Below are positions 51,015 to 60,415 of a stretch of DNA of 64,000 bases, piece by piece. The notes under the pieces are model-generated. The model saw only the letters and a program-made list of their open reading frames with translations. It was not told the DNA's origin and did no database searches. Position numbers and translations under genes: made by a program. Within the stretch, counting starts at the first letter, position 1. The number at the start of each line of letters is the position of its first letter. The DNA lies in NCBI GenBank assembly GCA_002973575.1, contig PVEQ01000001.1, positions 62,001-126,000 of the forward strand, written 5' to 3'. The stretch is from Sediminibacterium magnilacihabitans (GTDB lineage Bacteria; Bacteroidota; Bacteroidia; Chitinophagales; Chitinophagaceae).

Positions 51015-52394
51015 ATGGAAAAGCTGAATCCTGAAATAAAAAATCAAATTGAAAACGAACTGCTGGGCACAGTGGGCAGGCGTTACAGGCAGGAAACATT
51101 TTGGGTATTTTTTCTTGGGGCGATTTGTATTGGGGGAACTGTAGCCTGGATTATACAATTGCGAAAAGGATTAGGTGTTACAGCCATGAGGGATTATGTT
51201 TCCTGGGGGTTATATATTTCGTTGCTGTTCTTTTTTGTTGGGGTGAGTTTGATTGGCGCATTAGTGTCATGTGTGCTCCGTATGTCAGGTGCTAAATGGC
51301 GTTATCCTCTTATTCGTATTGCAGAAGCTGTTACATTATCCGCTATCTTCTTCGCAGGGTTTATGCCAGTATTGGATATGGGTCGGCCTGAACGTTTATA
51401 CTTTCTTATTACACATGGCCGTATTCAATCACCCATTTTATGGGATGTTATTGCGATTGCAACCTACTTTATCGGGAGTCTAATTTATTTCTACCTGCCA
51501 TTGATACCTGATTTAGCTATCATGCGTGACAAGCTCACTGATGCACCTAAATGGAGAAAGAAATTATGGCGATGGCTGGCAATGGGTTGGGAAGATAATT
51601 TGCTGCAGCGGCGGTTATTAAAAAAAGCAATGCTCATTTTATGCATTGTGATTTTACCAGTAGCTATATCCGTACATACTATCAGCGCCTGGTTAATTGC
51701 ATTTACATTAAGGCCCGGCTGGAACTCAACTATTATGGGTCCCTACTTTGTATTTGGTGCTTTAATGGCTGGTACGGCTATTATGATTTTAATTATCGCC
51801 AAACTTCGTCATGGATACAGGCTGGAGCATTATTTAACTCCAAAGCATTTTAATAACCTGGCAAAAATATTACTGGCATTAACAGCTTTTTATCTATATC
51901 TCAATATTAATAAATATGGTGTGCCTGCATATAAAATGGCAAAGGAGGAAAGAGCAGTATTGGAAGATTTATTTTATGGCAAAAATGCTTTCTTTTTCTG
52001 GTTTACACAGATTGCAGGCCTCGTACTACCAATAATTATTTTATCATTTAAACGATTCAGGCAGTCCATCAAATGGGTTGTAGCTGCATCAGTAATGGTA
52101 CTGCTTGGCGCATTAATCAACCGCTATCTTATTGTAGTTCCAAATATGCTCCATCCGTTTGTACCTATTCAGCATGCCCAGCATGGATATGCCACCTATA
52201 ATCCAACACTCATTGAATGGACAATTACCGCTTCTTCGTTAGCAGGGTTTGTACTGTTAATTATACTGCTGTTTAAACCCTTCCCTGTTATTACGATGTG
52301 GGAAGTAACGGAAGAAGTAGAAAAACGTGGAGAAAAAGAAATTGGTGTTGAAAATATTATAACCCTTCAAAATATTCCAACTCATGCAAGCTAA
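51015..52394 (+). CDS. NrfD/PsrC-like quinol-interacting membrane subunit
   Basis: A 459-residue membrane protein of the NrfD/PsrC family with about ten hydrophobic segments. Marks are GLYISLLFFFVGVSLIGALV, FMPVLDMGRPERLYFLITHG (the conserved Arg/Pro block) and HTISAWLIAFTLRPGWNSTI. It would oxidise or reduce menaquinol in the inner membrane and pass electrons to the FeS subunit encoded two genes upstream. Its stop overlaps the next gene by 11 bp. Confidence 0.88.
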   Translation: MEKLNPEIKNQIENELLGTVGRRYRQETFWVFFLGAICIGGTVAWIIQLRKGLGVTAMRDYVSWGLYISLLFFFVGVSLIGALVSCVLRMSGAKWRYPLIRIAEAVTLSAIFFAGFMPVLDMGRPERLYFLITHGRIQSPILWDVIAIATYFIGSLIYFYLPLIPDLAIMRDKLTDAPKWRKKLWRWLAMGWEDNLLQRRLLKKAMLILCIVILPVAISVHTISAWLIAFTLRPGWNSTIMGPYFVFGALMAGTAIMILIIAKLRHGYRLEHYLTPKHFNNLAKILLALTAFYLYLNINKYGVPAYKMAKEERAVLEDLFYGKNAFFFWFTQIAGLVLPIIILSFKRFRQSIKWVVAASVMVLLGALINRYLIVVPNMLHPFVPIQHAQHGYATYNPTLIEWTITASSLAGFVLLIILLFKPFPVITMWEVTEEVEKRGEKEIGVENIITLQNIPTHAS

Positions 52395-52935
52395 TAAAAT
52401 ATACAACTTTATATTCTTGTCACTCCTGCTGACAACAACCGTAGCTGCGCAGGATGAAAAAATAAACGGAAACATTGCGCTGCAGATGGGCTCCAACGAC
52501 AGCATGTATGTTGTAACAGCTACGGTTACCAACATTGCTACTCAACAACCAGCAAAAAATGTTGAATTGACCTTTTATATACAGCGAACATTCGGGTTAA
52601 TGAAAGTAGCGGATGGCACCACTGATAGTACAGGCATTATAACAGCAGAATTTCCATCGGATATCCGTGGGCATGACTCCTCAAAAAATTTCATACTGAT
52701 TGCCAAAGTAGAAGAAAGCGATGTAATGAAGGATACAGCCTTCCAGGTTTCTATTCAATCAAAATTTCCTTTTCCGGCTGATAAACCCATACCCCGTTCC
52801 ATAGCTGGTGCTCATGCACCGTGGTGGCTTGTAATCACATTCATAGCAGCAGTGGGTGCTGTGTGGCTATTGTTTGTGTATGTATTATACCTGGTTTACC
52901 GAATTAAAAAAGCATCTATAAAAATCATTTCCTAA
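52384..52935 (+). CDS. Anchored periplasmic protein of the respiratory operon
   Basis: A 183-residue protein with a signal peptide (ending near TVAAQ), a beta-sandwich body (MYVVTATVTNIATQQPAKNV) and a C-terminal membrane helix (about residues 146-172, WWLVITFIAAVGAVWLLFVY). It overlaps the NrfD-like gene by 11 bp and precedes the cytochrome gene by 17 bp, so it is probably a complex subunit or assembly factor. No cofactor motif was seen. Confidence 0.6.
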   Translation: MQANKIYNFIFLSLLLTTTVAAQDEKINGNIALQMGSNDSMYVVTATVTNIATQQPAKNVELTFYIQRTFGLMKVADGTTDSTGIITAEFPSDIRGHDSSKNFILIAKVEESDVMKDTAFQVSIQSKFPFPADKPIPRSIAGAHAPWWLVITFIAAVGAVWLLFVYVLYLVYRIKKASIKIIS

Positions 52936-52952
52936 CAGTAAAAATTACAATT

Positions 52953-53372
52953 ATGAAAGTATTAGTTCAAAAGATTATCCGGAAAAAAATGATGACTGTC
53001 TCATTGCTGCTACTGGTTGCAATTGCAGGCAGTGCATTCTTCCAGCAAAAAGAATGGAAAGCCCCTGCCTCTGCTGATGCTAAAAAGAATCCGCTTACGG
53101 CTGACGCAACAACCCTTGCTGCTGGTAAAGCAGTGTACGTAAAAGAATGCCAATCCTGCCATGGCAAAAAAGGTAAAGGCGACGGGCCTTCAGCAAAGGA
53201 TTTAGATATACCTGCAGGAGATTTTACAAAGGCAATCACACAAAGCCAAAGTGATGGAGCCCTTTATTGGAAAATTTCAGAAGGAAGGAAGCCAATGCCA
53301 TCTTTCAAAAAGAAACTAAATGAAACACAGATATGGCAATCTGTAGTTTATATGAGAACATTAAAACAATAA
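52953..53372 (+). CDS. Monohaem cytochrome c
   Basis: A 139-residue protein. An N-terminal helix (about 12-30) acts as signal or anchor, then one class I cytochrome c domain with haem motif CQSCHGKKGKGDGPSA and a distal Met in RKPMPSFKKKL. It would take electrons from the NrfCD-type subunits in the periplasm. It lies 3 bp before the porin gene and 17 bp after the anchored protein. Confidence 0.88.
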   Translation: MKVLVQKIIRKKMMTVSLLLLVAIAGSAFFQQKEWKAPASADAKKNPLTADATTLAAGKAVYVKECQSCHGKKGKGDGPSAKDLDIPAGDFTKAITQSQSDGALYWKISEGRKPMPSFKKKLNETQIWQSVVYMRTLKQ

Positions 53373-53375
53373 TTT

Positions 53376-54539
53376 ATGAAAAAGAAAAAATTAATTCAAT
53401 GTGCCGGTCTGTTGTTATTTTCAGCAACAGCATTTAGCCAACAATACAACCAGGAGAATATAGACAGCCTGATACAAAGTAAAGTACAGACACAGGTTGC
53501 AAGGAACAGCAAGTTTCTAATTTCAGGTTATACAAATATGACTGCCCGGTTTTCAAAGGAGCAATCCTCTTTCTCCAACATAGGTTTTGTGCCTATTCTA
53601 TTATGGAAGCCACACCAGAATATTTTAGTTGAAGCAGAATTGGAAACAGGGTTGGAAGGAAGTGAAACCAGCATTGAATTGGGCTATGCTGATGTCTCTT
53701 TTTTCTTAAACAAATACCTTACTGTACGTACGGGTAAATTCATTTCACCATTTGGTATTTTCCAGGACAGGCTTCATCCATCATGGATAAATAAGTTACC
53801 GACATTCCCAGTTGGCATTGGTGAGGATGAACTGGGTGTAGGCCCAACATCCGAAGTAGGAATTGACTTCCGGGGAGGAATACCCCTTGGCTCATCAAAA
53901 ATGAATTACAGTGTTTTCCTGTCTAACGGGGCACAATTAATTACAGACCAGGGAATACCTTCTAAACAAGGAACCCTCAGTTATGGTAATGCGGATGCTA
54001 TCTCCAAAAAATTAACCGCTGGCGGAAGGCTTGGTTTGCTTCCATTTTCAAACTCGTCGTTGGAATTAGGTGTTTCGTTCCGAAGCGGTAATGTAGGTGA
54101 TAAAAACTCCGCTTATAAAAACGTAGGCGCTAAGATGTATGCATTTGACCTCACTTATGTAAAGCAACTTGATTTTATCAAAGGAGTGTTTGATGTAAAA
54201 GCACAATGGAATAAAGTGAATGTGGATAAGGCTGATTACATTGACCCTGATGACCCGACAGGAAATACCATATACACTTTTGATAATAAAAGAAATTCAT
54301 TTTTTACACAGGGAGCCTACAGGCCAAGTATGGCACAAAGTAAGTTTCTGAAGAAAACAGAACTGGTATTCCGCTATGCTGGTTTCAATCCACCGGATGG
54401 TGCTAAGGATTTGGCGAAAATAAAGCAATACACTTACGGCATAAACTATTGGGTAAACTGGCGAACAGCAGTGAAGCTTGCTTATCAAAACCAAAAAAAT
54501 GACAACGCCTTCCTGGTACAATTTGCCGTAGGCTTTTAA
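53376..54539 (+). CDS. Outer-membrane porin-like protein
   Basis: A 387-residue protein with a signal peptide (ending ATAFSQ) and a beta-barrel pattern throughout, ending in FLVQFAVGF with a terminal Phe, the usual outer-membrane signal. Blocks such as LTVRTGKFISPFGIFQDRLH resemble phosphate-selective porins (OprO/P type). It belongs to the operon with the cytochromes, and could bring in the acceptor substrate or place the electron path near the outer membrane. Confidence 0.8.
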   Translation: MKKKKLIQCAGLLLFSATAFSQQYNQENIDSLIQSKVQTQVARNSKFLISGYTNMTARFSKEQSSFSNIGFVPILLWKPHQNILVEAELETGLEGSETSIELGYADVSFFLNKYLTVRTGKFISPFGIFQDRLHPSWINKLPTFPVGIGEDELGVGPTSEVGIDFRGGIPLGSSKMNYSVFLSNGAQLITDQGIPSKQGTLSYGNADAISKKLTAGGRLGLLPFSNSSLELGVSFRSGNVGDKNSAYKNVGAKMYAFDLTYVKQLDFIKGVFDVKAQWNKVNVDKADYIDPDDPTGNTIYTFDNKRNSFFTQGAYRPSMAQSKFLKKTELVFRYAGFNPPDGAKDLAKIKQYTYGINYWVNWRTAVKLAYQNQKNDNAFLVQFAVGF

Positions 54540-54559
54540 TAAAATTTAAAACATTTTAT

Positions 54560-54823
54560 ATGAAACGTAATACAATAATAATAGCAGTTGCAATGATACT
54601 TACAACCGGCTTACTAATCGCCAGTTGTGTATCAACCAAAATAACCGATAAAAGCGGCAGCCAGTTGTGGAGTGAAAACTGCCAGCGATGCCACAACACT
54701 CCGCCCAGCTCTGCTTTTACCAATACACAGTGGGAAGTAATTAATACCCACATGCGGCAAAGGGCCATGCTTACGGACGATGAGTATAAGAAGATAACAG
54801 AGTTTATGCAGGCAGGCGAATAA
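54560..54823 (+). CDS. Small haem-binding lipoprotein
   Basis: An 87-residue protein. The signal peptide ends in a lipobox (LIASC), and one haem c motif, CQRCHNTPP, follows, with a possible distal Met in HMRQRAML. It is the second cytochrome of the cluster and lies 20 bp after the porin gene. Being lipid-anchored, it may sit on the outer membrane inner leaflet and hand electrons across. Confidence 0.75.
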   Translation: MKRNTIIIAVAMILTTGLLIASCVSTKITDKSGSQLWSENCQRCHNTPPSSAFTNTQWEVINTHMRQRAMLTDDEYKKITEFMQAGE

Positions 54824-54885
54824 AGTTGATTTCTTCACATCCGTACCCTTAATTAAACGAAGCAGAAAAGTATTAAATGCTGTAT

Positions 54886-55770
54886 ATGAAAAAGATAAAT
54901 TTTCTCTCAATGTTAGTGATAATCCTGATTATCGTGCCATCATCATCATTTTCACAGGAGAAGAAAGAACGAGATTCAATCTCTGCTGTTATAAAAGAGC
55001 CATCTTACATTTTGGCAGGCACTGCATTTAACAGCGACATCGTTTTTTTAGGACGTAAAAGCTCAATTAAATCTCCTTACATTTCAGCATCTGCGGGATA
55101 TTATCATAAATCAGGCTTTTTTATTACCGGCATTGTATCCTACCTGGCGGCCTCACAGCAAAACAGGATTGATTTATTCACAGCTTCCGGCGGGTATGAT
55201 TATTATAAGAAAAACTTTAGTGCCGGAGTTTCCACAACAGGGTATGTTTTCAATAATAAAAGTTATACAGTCAAGTCTGTATTAACAGCCAATCTGAATG
55301 CTTATGCCGATTATGATTTTGACATACTGGAAGTTTATGCCGATGGTACTATGTATTTCAGCAATCAAAGTGATTTTATTTTTAGTGCGGCAATAAGCCA
55401 TAATTTTTATACAGCGAATGATAACTTAAAAATCAGCCCGGCTTTTTCGTTGTATAGCGGCACACAAAATTACTACAGCAACTACAATAACAATAAGCGG
55501 TTTGGACAACACATGATTAATGCCGGCGGCATTAATACAATGGGTACAGGTATGATGAATGGTGGTATTTTCAATATTCAGAATTACGAGTTCAGTATCC
55601 CTGTAAGATATGATTTTAAGCATTTCAGGTTCATATTCCTGCCTGTGTATGCTATGCCAGTAAATCCGGCAACAATTACAGATAATCAGAATACATATAA
55701 AGAAGACCTCAGCAATACTTTTTTCTGGTCAATGGAAGTGATTTATAAATTTTCTAAACAAAAAAAATAA
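54886..55770 (+). CDS. Outer-membrane beta-barrel protein of unknown function
   Basis: A 294-residue protein with a signal peptide (ending near SSFSQ) and alternating beta strands rich in Tyr/Phe: ISASAGYYHKSGFFITGIVS, KSYTVKSVLTANLNAYADYD and FEYVYKF-like ends. There is a Gly/Met/Asn-rich insertion near NAGGINTMGTGMMNGG. It lies 5 bp before the DUF6799-like gene. ATG 54886 is preferred over one 9 bp earlier. Function not recognised. Confidence 0.6.
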   Translation: MKKINFLSMLVIILIIVPSSSFSQEKKERDSISAVIKEPSYILAGTAFNSDIVFLGRKSSIKSPYISASAGYYHKSGFFITGIVSYLAASQQNRIDLFTASGGYDYYKKNFSAGVSTTGYVFNNKSYTVKSVLTANLNAYADYDFDILEVYADGTMYFSNQSDFIFSAAISHNFYTANDNLKISPAFSLYSGTQNYYSNYNNNKRFGQHMINAGGINTMGTGMMNGGIFNIQNYEFSIPVRYDFKHFRFIFLPVYAMPVNPATITDNQNTYKEDLSNTFFWSMEVIYKFSKQKK

Positions 55771-55775
55771 ATTAT

Positions 55776-56174
55776 ATGAAAAAGATTCTTTTAGCAGCAA
55801 TGTCAATCGTACTTCTGACAACTGCCTCCGTAGCACAACAGGAGCAAACAGAAAACAAAATTTCAAAAAGTACAACCGTAAATGATGAACACCTAATAAT
55901 GAAAGACGGAAAGATGTATCATAATATGAACGGGAAAGAGATGATGATGGAAAGCCAGATGACATTAGAAAACGGCACGGTAATGCAGGCAAATGGTTCG
56001 TACCAGCTAAAAAATGGCAAACAACGTCAATTACGAAATGGACAATGTATGGACATGAATGGCAGGAAGTACCGGTCGCATCAAATGTTTCAAAAAAGCA
56101 TGATGCGGACGCATGGTTCAGGTATGCATTCCGGTGGCAGCCACATGGGCATGAATATGAATGGACATCATTAA
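55776..56174 (+). CDS. DUF6799-like exported protein with a Met/His-rich tail
   Basis: A 132-residue protein: signal peptide (ending near ASVAQ), two short beta repeats (LIMKDGKMYHNMNGKEMMM and VMQANGSYQLKNGKQRQLRN), then a tail with MMRTHGSGMHSGGSHMGMN and NGHH. The two beta repeats fit the DUF6799 layout. The tail is of the sort that binds copper(I). It could be a periplasmic copper carrier, but that rests on composition. Confidence 0.65.
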   Translation: MKKILLAAMSIVLLTTASVAQQEQTENKISKSTTVNDEHLIMKDGKMYHNMNGKEMMMESQMTLENGTVMQANGSYQLKNGKQRQLRNGQCMDMNGRKYRSHQMFQKSMMRTHGSGMHSGGSHMGMNMNGHH

Positions 56175-56253
56175 TGATTTTAAGCCGGTATTCTTTATAA
56201 ATTAAAGAAGTTACCGGAAACGAACCTGCTATCAATATAAAAAAACATTTTCT

Positions 56254-56787
56254 ATGCGCTTAGGTTTAATGGCAATATGGTTCCTGGTTATGGGAATTTC
56301 ATCAGCCGCACAAATGTACCAAACAAAGGCGGGGACTATACTCGTCAGCGGAAGGTACAGGGGTGCAGGTGTAACGGCAGTGAGCAATCATTTATTCATG
56401 CATTTGAATTATGATAAAGCAGAAATGCACCTGCGGCTGATGATTCCCACTATAATAACAGAAAATGATTCCTTAAACATCCTACTGCAAAAACTGGCAG
56501 GCCAGGAATTGGTCTTTAGCGGCAAGATGAATATTGCTTTTGTGCAAACTAAAAGCCATCCTAAACAAAAGTTTATTACACAAGGAACTCTTTTTCTGAA
56601 CGGAGTAAACCGGCCATTTAGTTTCAACTCGGTACTTGAGCATTTTCCAAGGGGCAACACAAGCTGCATTTTGTCAGGAGATTTTGTAATAGACCTGCAG
56701 CAATTCAATGTACAGAATCTTTTGCCCGGAGAGGAAAAGATAAATGTAAAATTTAATCAGCTTGTTTTGAAAAGGCCGGGTGAATAA
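56254..56787 (+). CDS. YceI-like lipocalin-fold protein
   Basis: A 177-residue protein with a signal peptide (ending SSAAQ) and a YceI-like beta fold: VSGRYRGAGVTAVSNHLFMH, VFSGKMNIAFVQT and RPFSFNSVLEHF. YceI proteins bind isoprenoid-like lipids in the periplasm. The match is distant, so lipid binding is a suggestion only. A gap of 79 bp separates it from the DUF6799-like gene. Confidence 0.6.
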   Translation: MRLGLMAIWFLVMGISSAAQMYQTKAGTILVSGRYRGAGVTAVSNHLFMHLNYDKAEMHLRLMIPTIITENDSLNILLQKLAGQELVFSGKMNIAFVQTKSHPKQKFITQGTLFLNGVNRPFSFNSVLEHFPRGNTSCILSGDFVIDLQQFNVQNLLPGEEKINVKFNQLVLKRPGE

Positions 56788-56818
56788 TTGTAATTAATAA
56801 CATCTAAATATATAATTT

Positions 56819-57466
56819 ATGAAAACGAGTATCTGGATTTTAAGCATTCTAACAATAATAGTGCTGGTTGGCTGCAGCACTACATACAATGCTGTATCCA
56901 CTGATTATGACCGGTCAGTTAACTTCAGCCAATATAAAACATTTGCATGGCTGCCCGATAAGGCAGACACGGCAAATACACCCTATAACAATGAAATTAT
57001 CCGTAATAATATCCGTAATTATTTCGGACAGTGCATGAGCGACAGGGGATATACATTTGATGGAGAAAACCCCGATATTTTAATGCAACTGGTAATAACC
57101 AACGCAAAAAAAGAACGGGTAATAACTTCTTACCCCTCCAGTTACTATTACCGTCCTTATTATTTCGGAAGCTTCTATTATACCCCCTATCCCTATGGAT
57201 ATTATTACCGGTATTATCCTTCTTATGGTTATGGTTATTCAGGTTTTCCTGGTTATTCTACCACTCAAAAACAGGAATATGTAAATGGTTCTATCACTTT
57301 AAATTTTATTGACCGAAAAAACAATAAACTGGTTTGGACAGGAACGGCCGGGGGAGATATTTATGACGCATCGCATATCAGTCATGACCTGCATCCTGCT
57401 GTGCATAGTATCCTTAATGAGTATCCTGTAAAACCACTGGTAAACCGCAGTCATAAAATGCGCTAA
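56819..57466 (+). CDS. DUF4136-type lipoprotein
   Basis: A 215-residue lipoprotein with a lipobox (VLVGC) and a DUF4136 body: VNFSQYKTFAWLPDKADTAN, YFGQCMSDRGYTFDGENPDI and SITLNFIDRKNNKLVW. A central Tyr/Pro/Gly-rich stretch (FYYTPYPYGYYYRYYPSYGY) is a loop. DUF4136 proteins are envelope lipoproteins of unknown role. It ends 11 bp before the MBL gene. Confidence 0.8.
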   Translation: MKTSIWILSILTIIVLVGCSTTYNAVSTDYDRSVNFSQYKTFAWLPDKADTANTPYNNEIIRNNIRNYFGQCMSDRGYTFDGENPDILMQLVITNAKKERVITSYPSSYYYRPYYFGSFYYTPYPYGYYYRYYPSYGYGYSGFPGYSTTQKQEYVNGSITLNFIDRKNNKLVWTGTAGGDIYDASHISHDLHPAVHSILNEYPVKPLVNRSHKMR

Positions 57467-57477
57467 AAGAAAGAACA

Positions 57478-58887
57478 ATGAAAACAACAAACGAAATCAT
57501 ATTGCAATCATTGGGAGCAGCTGAAACGGTAACAGGTTCCAAGCATTTGTTACGAACTCCTGAATTAAATATACTGGTTGATTGTGGCCTTTTTCAGGGT
57601 ATAAAATCATTGCGAATGAAAAACCGTGAGGAATTACCCGTGCACCCCGGTGATATTGATGTGCTCTTGCTAACACATGCACATCTTGATCACTGCGGGT
57701 ACATTCCCCTTTTTGTAAAAAAAGGATTCAGAGGTAAAATCTATATGACGCCTCCTACGAAAGACCTGACAGAAATTATTTTATACGACAGTGCCAAAAT
57801 ACAAGAAGAGGATGCAGAAAAAGCCAATCAGGAAGGTTATTCCAAACATAAACCGGCATTACCTCTTTACAAAACCGAAGATGTTGACTTTGCAATAAGT
57901 CATTTTGAAACGGTAGAGCACAGTTCAGCAATTCAGTTATCGCCCCATATCAGCTTTCAATTCAGAAAAAATGGTCATATCCTCGGCAGCGCCTGTGTTC
58001 AATTGAATTGCTTTGATAAAACCATTGTTTTTTCAGGCGATATTGGCCGTTATCAATCTGATTTCTTGTTAGCACCGGCAAACATGAGTAAAACGGATTA
58101 TGTAATTATGGAATCAACTTACGGAGACAGATTGCATAAAGGAGATCCTGCTGAACAACTGGCGGCGGTAATCAATGAAGCAGTGGATCATCATGGCACT
58201 ATACTGATACCCAGTTTTGCCGTAGGCCGGGCACAGGAGATCATGCACATTCTAAATAAACTCAAAAAGGAAAATAGAATTCCACATTGGTTACCGGTAT
58301 TTCTTGATAGCCCAATGGCTGCTGATGCAACGGAAATTTTATGTAACTACCCAAAATGGCACAAGTTAAAGCACGACGAATGTATGAGTGTTTGTAAAGA
58401 TGTAGTCATCAACAGGGATTGGCACAATACAAAAGATATTATTCACAAACATGGAAGCAAGATTGTGATTTCCGCCAGTGGTATGCTCACAGGTGGCCGT
58501 GTGCTGGAATACATGAAACATTTGACTCCGCATGAAAATAATATTATCCTGCTAATCGGTTACCAGGCTGAAGGAACAAGAGGCCGGGCATTGCAAAACA
58601 AGGCACATGAAGTAAAAATTCATGGTAAATATTATCCCGTAAAAGCAAGAGTTGTTGAAATATCAGGCCTTTCTGCCCATGCTGACCAATCAGAGTTGAT
58701 AGAATGGCTAAAAAGCTTTCAGCAATTACCACTGAAAATCTTTTTAGTGCACGGTGAGCCATCAGCTCAGGAAGTATTAAGAGTAAAGATTCAGGATGAA
58801 TTAAAAATTCCTGCACACATACAGCAACAAAATCAGGCAATCACTTTATTTAATACCAACGTTTATGCAAACGCAACATCACTTTAA
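57478..58887 (+). CDS. MBL-fold beta-CASP RNase-like protein
   Basis: A 469-residue metallo-beta-lactamase-fold nuclease. The zinc motif HAHLDH is at residues 67-72, followed by the beta-CASP signature ISASGMLTGGRVLEYM and a C-terminal RNA-specificity motif with GLSAHADQSELIEWL. Proteins of this CPSF73/YhfI-like class cut or degrade RNA. It overlaps the phosphorylase by 23 bp, so RNA breakdown may be coupled to nucleotide salvage. Confidence 0.88.
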   Translation: MKTTNEIILQSLGAAETVTGSKHLLRTPELNILVDCGLFQGIKSLRMKNREELPVHPGDIDVLLLTHAHLDHCGYIPLFVKKGFRGKIYMTPPTKDLTEIILYDSAKIQEEDAEKANQEGYSKHKPALPLYKTEDVDFAISHFETVEHSSAIQLSPHISFQFRKNGHILGSACVQLNCFDKTIVFSGDIGRYQSDFLLAPANMSKTDYVIMESTYGDRLHKGDPAEQLAAVINEAVDHHGTILIPSFAVGRAQEIMHILNKLKKENRIPHWLPVFLDSPMAADATEILCNYPKWHKLKHDECMSVCKDVVINRDWHNTKDIIHKHGSKIVISASGMLTGGRVLEYMKHLTPHENNIILLIGYQAEGTRGRALQNKAHEVKIHGKYYPVKARVVEISGLSAHADQSELIEWLKSFQQLPLKIFLVHGEPSAQEVLRVKIQDELKIPAHIQQQNQAITLFNTNVYANATSL

Positions 58888-60415
58888 CGAAACAGATTTA
58901 AAAGAAGGCCATATTCATAAGCTTGCTTTTAAAAATCTGGGCATTGATACTAACCAGGAATTGGTAGTGTTCATGCCAGCCAGTTGTCATGTTTGTAAGT
59001 CTGAAGGTTTTCAGGCACTCACCCGGGTAACCGTTTCTTTGAATGGTAAAAGTATTATCGCTGCATTGAATGTTACAAGTGATGGGCTGCTGGCTGAAGG
59101 CGAAATCAGTTTGTCAGAAAGCGCAGCCAAAAAACTGGCAGTTCAGGAAGGTGATTTATTGAGTGTTTCTCATACCGAACCTTTACATTCAGTAGCTCAT
59201 GTAAGAGCTAAGTTGTATGGAAGTATTCTGGACCAACAGGCATATAATGAAATAATCCATGACATAGTTGACGGGAAGTATTCCAATATTTTATTGTCGT
59301 CCTTTGTGTCCGCTTGTTCAGGCAATAATATGAACATGGACGAAATCCGGTACCTGACCCATGCCATGGTTGATGCAGGCAATAAACTCTACTGGGGGAA
59401 AGGTGTTATAGCAGACAAGCATTGTGTTGGCGGCTTACCGGGTAACCGTACCACAATGATAGTAGTACCAATTATTGCTTCGCTGGGTATTATCATACCA
59501 AAGACTTCTTCAAAAGCAATTACTTCACCTGCCGGTACTGCCGATACTATGGGGGTATTGACCAATGTGAATTTAAGTGTACAGGAAATCCGAAAGGTTG
59601 TAGAAAAGGAAAACGGATGTATTGCCTGGGGCGGAGCTGTGAAACTTAGCCCTGCGGATGATTTGATAATTCGGGTGGAAAAAGCGTTGGATATTGACAG
59701 CGAAGGGCAAATGATTGCTTCTATCCTGTCTAAGAAAGCTGCTGCAGGCTCAACACATTGTTTGATTGACATACCAGTGGGGCCAACAGCAAAAGTGAGA
59801 AGCATGGATAGCGGAGTACAATTAGCATTAAGATTAAAAGAAGTTTCAGAATTCATTGACATCAAAACACAGATAATATTTTCCGATGGCTCTCAACCTG
59901 TAGGCTATGGAATTGGGCCGGCCCTTGAGGCAAGAGATGTGCTGCATGTATTGCAATGTAAAAAAGATGCTCCCAAAGATTTATATGAAAAATCAATCCT
60001 GATTGCAGCAGAGCTTGTACGCCTCGCCTGGGATATGCCAAAAGATACTGCACGGGAGATTGTAACAGAAAAACTAAAAAGCGGAGAGGCATTTAAAAAA
60101 TTCATTGCCATCTGTGAAGCGCAGGGCGGATTTAAAGAACCTGGGAAAGCCCGATATACAAAAACAATTGAAGCTGACTTTACCGGTACCATTCATGAAA
60201 TAAACAACAGGAAAGTGGCACAAGTGGCAAAGCTTGCTGGCGCACCGGATACACCGGAAGCAGGAGTTGATTTTCGTATTCAGTTAAAAGAAAAAGTGGA
60301 AAGTGGACAACCATTGTTTACGATTCATGCCAATTCACCCGGTGAACTGGAGTACGCCTATGAATACTACAAGAATAATAGCGAGGATATCATTAAATAT
60401 TTAATCAATGAATAA
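58865..60415 (+). CDS. Long-form thymidine/AMP phosphorylase family protein
   Basis: A 516-residue phosphorylase. The N-terminal about 90 residues are the extra domain found on archaeal AMP phosphorylases and absent from short DeoA proteins. The catalytic core shows IADKHCVGGLPGNRTTMIV and ITSPAGTADTMGV, the family's phosphate-binding region. The enzyme would split a nucleoside or nucleoside monophosphate with phosphate. Thymidine or AMP is possible; the N-terminal domain favours AMP-type substrates. It overlaps the genes on both sides (23 and 8 bp). Confidence 0.85.
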   Translation: MQTQHHFNETDLKEGHIHKLAFKNLGIDTNQELVVFMPASCHVCKSEGFQALTRVTVSLNGKSIIAALNVTSDGLLAEGEISLSESAAKKLAVQEGDLLSVSHTEPLHSVAHVRAKLYGSILDQQAYNEIIHDIVDGKYSNILLSSFVSACSGNNMNMDEIRYLTHAMVDAGNKLYWGKGVIADKHCVGGLPGNRTTMIVVPIIASLGIIIPKTSSKAITSPAGTADTMGVLTNVNLSVQEIRKVVEKENGCIAWGGAVKLSPADDLIIRVEKALDIDSEGQMIASILSKKAAAGSTHCLIDIPVGPTAKVRSMDSGVQLALRLKEVSEFIDIKTQIIFSDGSQPVGYGIGPALEARDVLHVLQCKKDAPKDLYEKSILIAAELVRLAWDMPKDTAREIVTEKLKSGEAFKKFIAICEAQGGFKEPGKARYTKTIEADFTGTIHEINNRKVAQVAKLAGAPDTPEAGVDFRIQLKEKVESGQPLFTIHANSPGELEYAYEYYKNNSEDIIKYLINE

